A DNA stretch of 64,000 bases from Pelodera strongyloides (Eukaryota; Nematoda; Chromadorea; Rhabditida; Rhabditidae): assembly GCA_036852015.1 (NCBI GenBank), contig JAANDG010000109.1:62001-126000 (forward strand). The letters are read 5' to 3'. The notes under the pieces are model-generated. The model did not search any database. It was not told the origin of the DNA and saw only the letters and a list, made by a program, of their open reading frames with translations. Position 1 is the stretch's first letter. The number at the start of each line of letters is the position of its first letter. Position numbers and translations under genes: made by a program. Positions 1 through 10,128 of this stretch are shown here, one piece after another.

Positions 1-177
1 GTGAATGAGGGACCTATTTCAGTTGGCGCAACTGTGGCGCACCTATGGCGCACTTGTGGAACACTTGCGGCGTACAAAAAGAGTGCCCCATGCGCGCCAT
101 GTTTTTGCCGCGCACCTTATTAGCGGCTTAGGTGCCTGGCGCAACCTCGGTTCATAAAAAACAAAAGAGTGTTGCAG

Positions 178-3100
178 GACTACGTAAACCTGGAGAAAGC
201 CATCTATCGTTTGGAGAGGAAGAATGTCCTGAAAAAGTATGAAGAAAAGACAATTATCGCCGATGATATCAAGAAAACAGTGGACCAATTGGAAGCGACT
301 TATAAGGAACTGAGAAAACAGACGTGAGTTTGAGTGCCAAACGAGCGCCAAATGTGTGCTAAATCAGCGCCGCTGCGCAAGCCCGGTGCTGAATTTCTTT
401 CAAGTAGTTGATTTAGATTTAGAGTATTGAACGACGTGATTTGCAGGGTTAGCGGTAGATTTATACCTATTCTCCAAAAAATCTAAATTTCAGTGAGAAA
501 GAAAAGGCCGACATGGACAATATTGAGCAACCATCTGTGAAATCTTTCCTCAAAACGCAGGTATTTAAATTTTGCGGTCCGTAGTTAATCAGCTTATATT
601 GTTTTAGGCATAAATGGGTGAGGCAATTAGGCAATTATATCATCCTCCGTGCTCCTAGGCCTAGGCTGGGGAATATTACAAAATAATCTTTTTAATCGTT
701 TTATAAAATAATCGTTATGAAAAAAATATTTCGTGAAGGGTCCGATCTCACGCAACTTTCCTGATACATAGGCTTTCCCTCTTGAGCTTCACACGAATAC
801 TGTTTCAAGTTTCAAGCAACCACAACTGATCGGCTTATTGGATAATACACCACTGGACACCAGAGGACACCAGTGGACACCTTCAGCTAAACATGTGTCA
901 AGTGCTGTCCTGGTGTCCATGGTGTATTATCCAATAGATCCAACTGATCTGCTCTAAACAAAGGTGGCTTAGGCTTAGGCTTAGGCTTATGCTTAGACTT
1001 AAGCTTAGGCTTAGGCTTAGGCAAACTACACTTTTTACGATCTAAAAGATCCAAATTTTTTATTGCAGGGCACTTATGAGCAAAGAATGGGCAAGGAAAA
1101 ACAGGAATATATAGACGCGTCGAAGAAACAGGACACGGCAGACAAGGTAGTAATTATCGTATAATTGCGCCCTATACATATGGATTTCTAATTAGTCTAT
1201 GCAATTGTTTTTGTTCTACATTGTTCTTTCTGACACATCATGGAACATAATTCGCATATTGTAGAATAGTTTTCAGAATGAGAACCACGTGTCACACCGC
1301 TTTAAATGTCTTACTCTTAGGAACTGCGCGCCGCAAAAGTGAAGCACGAGCGCGCTTCGCGTATAGCAGAAATGTATAAGGATATGAGCGACGACCTGAA
1401 TGCCTTGTACACCAAGCAGGACAAAATGTTGAGTAAGTTGATTTATGTATAAATTAATTATGTTAAAGGAATGTCAAGGGGGATTCTGCGCAGAAGACAT
1501 CTCCTGGCGCACATTAAGTAAATCTCGAAAGGCGCACAATACAGTATACCCATTGAAATGGCGGCAGAATAACATTTTTCAAATTTTGTCATAAACGTGG
1601 GCAAAACCTCATTTGGATCAACACATAGGGACCGCGCCAAAGTCGGGACGCGTCGCATCCATAATTAAGATTTATGTCGAAGAGGAATCGAACTCTGGTA
1701 TCTCGCTTGGGAGACAGGGCCGCTAGCCACTAGGCCATCCCCATAAGTTAGAAAACCTAAATATTGCAGCTGACATCTTCGGGAGCGAATATGCTTCGGA
1801 AAAAGAAAATCAGCTAGAGGGAGAGGTTGAAGAAATGACCGAATGGCAGCAGAGAGTGGCGCTGGCCATGTTTAAATGGACCAATGGGCGGTGAGCAGAT
1901 TACTGTACTTGTCTGAATCTGGCAAAGTGCCAATTAGGTTACTGTACTTTTCTGAGTATGGCAAAGTGCCAAAACGAATGGACGGTGAGCAGATGCATAT
2001 TACTGTATTTTCCGGAAGATTGTAAATTTTTCTGGATACCTATAATAAGGCGCGATGACGCTTGCAAATGGCGCCTTACAAAGTGCATAGATTTTTTTCT
2101 GCAATTTGAACAAAACATTACTTTTTTTTTGTAAAATTTAGTGTTCTCCTGGTGCACGCAAACACACAAATGGCTTTCGGAATACAGCGATGGCAGGAAT
2201 TGAAGCAGATTGATGCAAAGTGAGATATTTATCGATATTTTGAGAAAAAGAAATTTATACTATTGCTGCTAAAGTATCTATACTAATTTGATACTAAATC
2301 ATCTAGCACTACTATTTTTATACAGAAAAACATTTTGCTATCAGCACCATTTTGCTACTTATATACAAAAAACTATTTACTTGCCTCAACATCAATTATT
2401 AATTTTTTTAAATAATACCATTTAGATCACATACTAAAATCAGAATTTATTTTTTGTCATGTAAGAAATGTGAATAACAGGTTCTGTTACACCAATTCTT
2501 ACAATAAGTAATGCTTCAGCAACACTCGTCTCCGCTATTTTGCTGCGGCTGAAGCTCGCAACAACTTTATTGCTGCCGGGCAGAACGTGCAGAGCTGCCG
2601 GGTCTACCTGGGCAAGGTTGGTTTCTTCTTGATTTCTAGCATTTTGTTTCTCCGAGTTACGAACAGGTGGCGGCGATATCATATGCAAATGAGGGGGCCC
2701 CTCTTTGAATATGAACATGTGATGTAAAAGGGTAGATACCCAAGATCCCTTTTTAAAACTGGTTCCATGGTATTACTGTAATGGTCCCCCCAAATTCCCT
2801 TTGCTGGGGGGTTTCCTTTCAAGCATCCCAAAAATGTCCGTGTTTCGGTCAATACTACCGTATTTTTGAAGGAAACCTGCATATCCAGTATGAATTAAAA
2901 AAAAATCCGTATAGTTCCAAAATACTGTAAATTTCCACCATACTTGGAAACCGCATACTGTTTCTGTGGGCTAAATAATGGTTTCCTTGAACCAAAATGG
3001 TTTCTTAAGAATAGTTCCTTGGCATGGTACCCTGAATTTGCATAAAATTGTTTCTTGAGATGGTGCACATTCTAGGCGCAAGAGCTGCAAATCAGTGTGA

Positions 3101-3756
3101 TTGACCCTTGTGTGCCGGGATGTTCAAATTCAGACACAGAAAACAGTCTCATCCCCATGACTGACGTACGAATGCGGCCTGTTAGTTATTAATTAGTTAA
3201 TTAGTATAATTTAATTTGTAATTAGCATAAGCTTCAAGCCGTTTGCAACAAAGTGCCAATCTTGAAGCGCGCTAGTGCGGCACTTCGTTGGCCCAAAAAT
3301 GGGTGCGCCAACGATGTGCCACTAACACTATTTCGCGCGCAGGGAATACATCGGTACCTCTCTCTCACCTTCTCGTGTGTCTCCCTTCCTATCTCCCTAT
3401 TTTCTCTGACTCTTTGTATATCTCGCTCTCTCCCTTACCCTCTAAGATTTATAAAATAGCTGATCATACATTTTAAGGTCCAGTTCCCCTATGCCACCGA
3501 GGACGAGATGAACCTGATGGAAGAGACTGTTAATCAAGGATTCAAGGATGTAAACAATAATAATACAATCGATAAGGTATGTGATATTGATTGATTATAT
3601 TTTGCTCATGCGATCTTTAGACTTTAGTTCTCACTTATTGTTAGGTAGCTTGAAATTTTCGCAGACAGAAATAAACAGCCTTTTACATAGAACTTCGCTT
3701 ATGATTGAGCGAAACCCAGCACAGCACGGTTGCTGTAAATTTGTTGACATAATTAT

Positions 3757-3789
<33 letters not shown>

Positions 3790-6700
3790 TTTAGATTTTA
3801 TAGTGCTTTCTTTCACCTGTTTTGTTAGTATTAGTATTTATTCTTTGATAATGGCCTTATATGGACAAAAGTTGCGCGATACATTTTGTTGACGCAATAA
3901 ATGTGTTAAAGCGAAATGCTACCCTCTTTGGAAAATTTGCATATGATAAGCAAATCCTATGTATCCTATGCTAATTTTGTACTTGCCGTGGACGATCGTA
4001 CAAAATTAGCATAGGACACATAGGATTTGCTTATCATATGCAAATTTTCCAAAGGGGCTAGCATTTCGCTTTAAATAAAAAAAATGGTTTATTAGTGCAA
4101 CGTGGATCAGGATCTCGTTGATTGGTCGCTCAGTTTCACTAATATCTAGTGCATTCGGGGCATCTAATAAGCAAAAGCAAACGCCGAATCGTTGGCCTAA
4201 GCCTAAGCCTTAGCCTAAGCCTAAGCCTAACTGTTTCACATATACTTCGTATTTCTGTTTCACGTCAATTTCTTCAATAACTACTGTTTCAGTCGCTCTC
4301 CGTACTCCAAGAAACGCACAAGAAAATAGCGTCTCTCATTCAGTGGTTTGATAAAGTGATACAAGAGACTATCAGAAAGGATCTGGATAACGCTAATAAT
4401 CAGGTATACAGTACACAGTACGGTATACCAATAATCAGATATACAGTGCAGGTATCAGGTGCACAGTTCTTTCTGGTTACTGTAAATGCTTGCTCTAATA
4501 GATTTTTTATTACAAAAAACTGTATTGTATGTATATTTCAGCTCATCAAGAAACAAATTTCTCTGCGAGAGGAGCGCCTGGCACTGGTGAAGAAGAAGGT
4601 ACATGCTTACTTTATATTTAAAGCGAAATACCGGCGGGTTTTTGAAACGCATCGCTGTCAGCAGAAGTCCTACGAATCTATGCTAATTTTCTCGATTTTA
4701 GCTCGCTTTTTTATTCTAATTTATGGTCGTTTGTATAAACTGCATAAGCATAAGAGTTCAGTTGTCCACGATGCGTTTCATAAAGCGGCCGGTATTTCGC
4801 TTTAACAAAAATACGAGGAAACAATAAAGTCTATTCTGATTATAATTCACGTAGCGCGCGGCGGTTCCCGAGGCTCTGCGATACAACCTCGGTCAGTATT
4901 ATTCCTTTTGACAATATTGTAACTAATAGTTAGTAAATATCTTTCATTGTAAGATTTAATGGAGGTGGATAAGGATAAGGGCGTAGACGCTCCTGTTCCA
5001 AGGAGTGCAGCCAAGAGGGATAGAAATAGTGATGGGAGTTCTTCACCTAGGGGGCATTCTCCTAAGCGTAAGGAGGTTGAGCTCAGTGACATTCTGGGCA
5101 TGGGCGAAGTAGAGCTTGAAGGTATGCTTCAAGTAGGACAGAATGGATTACATCTAGATGCAGGGCAAGCTGGAAAACTGATTGATGCTGTCCAGAAACT
5201 AATTTCTTTGGCTAAGGGGGTTATTAGTGGCACCTCTAGCCTCGTCATGGACAGTGTCAGGGAGGAGCGTAGGCTCCGTAGTCTAGTTATTTCAGTTCCC
5301 AATGTTCCCCCTCCTCCTAATCACAACATGGACCTTCCAAAAGAAACTATTGCTCGTAATGAAGTAGCGGAGGAGACAACCCAGACATTGAATCTCAAAG
5401 CAATGATTAAGTTCTTAGGTATTACAGAGGCTCCCTGTGCCTTATACAAAATGAACGCTTTTTTGTGGAAACTTGAAATGCCTTCTCGTGCGTCTCGTTC
5501 CAAAATTCTCAGTAGGAAGCATCGGCTCAAAGACACAAAGTGGGGTAGGGTATTCATCAGGGAAAGTATGACTTTCGAACAGAGGCAACGTTTGAATGAA
5601 ATGCGTACGCAGCGGGATTATCTTAACAGTATGGGAGGCCAGCAAAGGTGGCAGCTACGGGATGATAAGTTGGTGTGGGCGTCCGATAATGGTGTGGACA
5701 GGACTAAATTGGCGTTTGAGACTTGTATTCCTCCTGGTTGGGTTAATCCACGGCACTCTTATAGACCTCGGCCGTCGGGTCCTCCCCCAAATAATTTCAC
5801 TCCTAATAGTTCCACGGGTTCTGTTGGTGCAAACCAGCAGGTGGGAAACTAAGAGGGCAAATTAAGGAACATGAGACGATTTTAGTATCCTTTATGAACA
5901 TTCGTAGTCTCATGAAAAATCTTAATAATGTACACCATTTTTTATCTGCTAAACATCCTGACATTTTCATTCTAGTAGAATCCTGGTTAAATAAGGATAT
6001 AAAAGATTGCACTATTTTGCATACTGGGAATTACAAATTATTGCGTTTTGATAGACAGTCTAAAAAGGGTGGTGGTATTTGTCTGTATGTAAATTCATGT
6101 TTTTTATGCAAAGAACAAAAACACATGGGAAATGCAAATTTTGAACTTTGCTGCGTAGATATTGAAGATTTAGTTAATTTTCGTAAAATACGTTTTATTG
6201 TTGTATATAGACTTCCGGGTTGTACTGCTTTAGCTGATACTTCATTGTATGATGAAATTATCAATTTATCTACTTCGGGAATTGATGTTATTCTTCTGGG
6301 CGACTTTAATATTCATTTTGATTTTACAAACCCAAGTCCTACACTAGCTAAGGAAAGGGAATTCGGTGATTTCATAAACTCTCTGGGATGGTCTTTTTAT
6401 GTAACAGAACCAACTCGTGATAGACGAATTATTGATCATTTATTTTGTAGTTCATCTAACCTAATAAAAAATTGTTCGGTAGAACCGCCATTGGGCTCTT
6501 CGGATCATAATCTAATAACCTTTCAAATAAATATGACTGTTGAATATATTAATATGCAAACACCTTTTCTTGGATTTCAAGAGTGCGAATTGGCCTCGAA
6601 ATAAAGTCTATGCTCTCAATTGACTGGGTTACTTATTTTGGGACATACAATACTGTTGACGATTTGGAAGAACGCTTTTCTAGTTATATACGTTCGTTGA

Positions 6701-9700
6701 TTAGGGATTTTGTTCCATTGAAGTATAGGCAATTGCCATTGACACGTTTTCCAAAATACATCAAGAATATGGTTTATCAAAAACAACGCTTGTTTAACTT
6801 GAACAAAAACTTGAAATCGGTGCATATTAGTGATTTGATAAAGGAAATAAACGCTCAACTTAGCAAATCGTTGGAAAGGTTTTATGCCTATAAGGAAAAT
6901 AAAGCTTTTGAGAACAAATTTGGGAAGAAATTTTATACGTACGTAAATTCACGTATCAAAGGTAGATCATCAATAGGTGTTATTCACAATCCGCTCGATG
7001 ACCAATGTGTTTATGATAGTTATGAAAAAGCAAACCTCTTAGGAAATCAGTTTGAGTCCGTATTCACACGTGATAATGGCACTTTCCCAATGATGTATTC
7101 TAGATCAGATATCCATACTAATGCTTCACTACCGGTTATTTTTCCTCAAGACGTGTGTAAAACACTTGGCAGGCTAAAAAATTCGTTTTCTTTGACATCA
7201 GACGGAATTCCTCAGTTTTTCTTGAAATTTTGTAAAAATGAATTGTCAGAACCATTGTCTTTTATTTATAATATCTCTCTAGAAACGGGTAGAATGCCTA
7301 ACATTTGGAGAAAATCTATTGTAACTCCTGTTCCTAAGGTTCCGAAGCCTAAATATCCAGTACACTTCAGGCCTATATGTATTAACAGTGCTGTTTGCAA
7401 GACCATGGAAATGATAGTAAAACATCAATTGTACAAATATATTGAGCGGTTAAATTGCATGCCAGAAGAACAATACGGGTTTATTAGGGGGAAATCTGTA
7501 GATCTACAGATGCTTGATGTACAGAAACAATGGCTCTCTTCTTATGAAAAAGGCGAATGTGTAGATGTAATATACTTAGACATTGCAAAAGCCTTTGATA
7601 AGGTGGTTCACTCCAAATTGCTCTTCAAACTTCAAATGCTGGGCTTTCCTCTACAGTTAATTTACTGGTTGTCTGATTTCTTAGCGGGTAGAACCTTTCA
7701 AGTAAAAGTAAATGACTGTTTGTCTGATGAATGTAATGCTACATCTGGAGTGCCTCAAGGCTCTGTACTTGGTCCTATCTTGTTTCTTTTGTATATATGT
7801 GATCTTCCCAATGTAATTCGAACTTCTCCAAACATAAACATACGCTGTTTTGCCGATGATTGTAAAATCTACTGTAGTTATCAACCACATGAAGCTTTAA
7901 GTGCCAATCTCGCATTAGAAAAGTCGCTAGATATGTTGTCGAAGTATTGCATCGATTGGCAAATTGAGTTGGCTAGTGAAAAATGTAAAGTTCTATATAT
8001 GGGAAAGAAAAACTGTAAGTATAAGTACAGTGTGAATGGTACTCAATTGGGCATGGTTCCTTCTATGAGAGATTTGGGAATTCAGATACAAGATAATTGG
8101 CATTTTGTTGACCACATTTCTAATATATGTACGAAAAGTATGGGCGTTTGGTATGCTCTTACTAAGAGCATTAAGCAGCGAAATCCTCTGATTCTCGTAA
8201 AATCGTATAAAACTTGGGTCCGTCCTCTGTTAGAGTTTGCAAGCGTTGTCTGGAATCCGTATCTCAAAAAAGATAAACTACGTGTCGAAAAAGTGCAGTC
8301 AAGAATCACTCGCATGATCTTTCAAAAATGTTACCCAAAATGCACCCTGATCCCATCTTACTCAGACCGATTACGTAAGTTTAACCTGCTTTCATTGCAA
8401 CAAAGAAGAATCCAACACGACCTTATATTCACATTCAAACTTTTGAAAGGCGAATTAGCCAACTCCTTCAGTAAATATTATGTAATGAAGCCTACTCGAG
8501 GACGATTATCGTCGTTTGAATATCATGTTCCTTTGGCAAAGCGTAACCCGTTTTATCACAGTTTCTTTCTGCGTACCGCCAGATGGCTAAACAAAATTCC
8601 AGAACAATTGCTAAAGGCACATGATTCTAAAACCTTTAAAAGACTATTGAAATCATCAGACATTACTCAAATTCTAAATAATTTCGAAGAAAATGATATC
8701 ACAGTCGGGTTTAAGGAATATACCTATATTCCAAGAACGAATTAATCATCACATTCATTTAGAAATCTTCTAAAAACGGCCATTAGAGTTTGCAGCTACA
8801 TCTACATCATGGAAAAGTCTCGAAGAAACCTAAATATCATATTTACTTTCACCTCTGTTATTTCGTTTCGCATCTAATTTCAACTGTTGTCTACATCGAA
8901 TTGTATTTGTTATGTTTATCTGCGTTCTAAAGGAAGTATATCAGAATCAAACTTATGTATGTATGGAACCAACCTCAGTGAACAATCCATGAAACAAACT
9001 TGTATTTAATCAAATTACCTGTATCCTTGAGTACTACGCCTGTGGCTTATCCACAAAAACTACCATGTGCGGTACATGAATTTTCGTGCATAGCGCATTC
9101 GAATTACTGCGGGTGGAGGTATATTACGGATGCTAGAATTTGAGAAAGGTGGCTAGGTAGAAACTATTCTTAGGCATGCCGTAGTATATACATTTATGTT
9201 ACTATAATTTACTCTTGTGTGGTTATGTTATTGCTTTATTTCCTGAGGTAATGCACGAAAATTCAAAAATCTTAACTATGGCGAAACACTTAATCTTATT
9301 GGTAATTGATTTGTAGCAAGGTGTAACTCTTTTCTTATAAACGAACCTCAAGCAATCGTTGCATGTGGCTTAATTTGCCAATCTTCTCATCATCATTTTA
9401 TATGATGCACACTTATATATTTTATATAATGTGTCAATAAATTATTATTATTATTATTATTATTTTGAAATCTTTGCCCTGTAACTTTTAACCGTTGAAC
9501 TTCGACACTTGATAACGTATTGTTTTGAAGGCCAAGGAACTGATGGAGCTCTGAACAGCACCAAATGGAGGACGTAAGGGTCTTATTGATCTCAAAGGGA
9601 AACTTTAAAGTAAATATACTTCAGTGCAAAGAGGAGCTCGGCTACGACATGAAGATAGAGTACGATAAGATCGACGACACAGCACTCGAGAAAGAGCTGA

Positions 9701-10087
9701 AGGAGTTGGAAGAGCAGGCGGCGAGAGATGTGGCAGACATGCCCGGACAAGAGTTACAGGTGAGAGGGTGCAGCTGTAGAGAGACGCCATGACGTCACGA
9801 TGAAAACTGTAGTTGATTCGTAGCCTAATGTCCAGAAAGGCACATACATTTGCATATAATGGATGAAAATGCAGTTGTCCAGGGTGCATGGTATCTTCAG
9901 AAACCACGTGTTATTCCACTTTAACTTAAAAAACTGACTTGATTTTGTTCAGGATATTCTGAATCTTTCGCAACCAGACGGTAGAGATGGGGACTTCAGA
10001 AAGTTGGCGCCCATTCCGACAAAGGACGCATTATTTGGTACAATCGTTACCTATCTCATTCTCTCCCTCTCTCTCTCTCTCTCTCTC

Positions 10088-10128
<41 letters not shown>

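Larger units (their letters stand above)
4840..9474 (+). mobile_element. Non-LTR retrotransposon (LINE, CR1/Jockey-like group)
   Basis: About 4.6 kb in an intron of the coiled-coil gene, in the same orientation. Order: short 5' UTR, ORF1 (4959-5852), endonuclease (5894-6604), reverse transcriptase (6583-8745), a 3' UTR of about 700 bp, and a terminal (ATT)n tract at 9441-9474. There are no LTRs and no RNase H domain. The exact 5' end and target-site duplication could not be fixed by eye. All main catalytic motifs are present, but endonuclease and reverse transcriptase are in different frames, so this copy is probably not autonomous. The nearly open frames suggest a fairly recent insertion. 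Confidence 0.9.
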
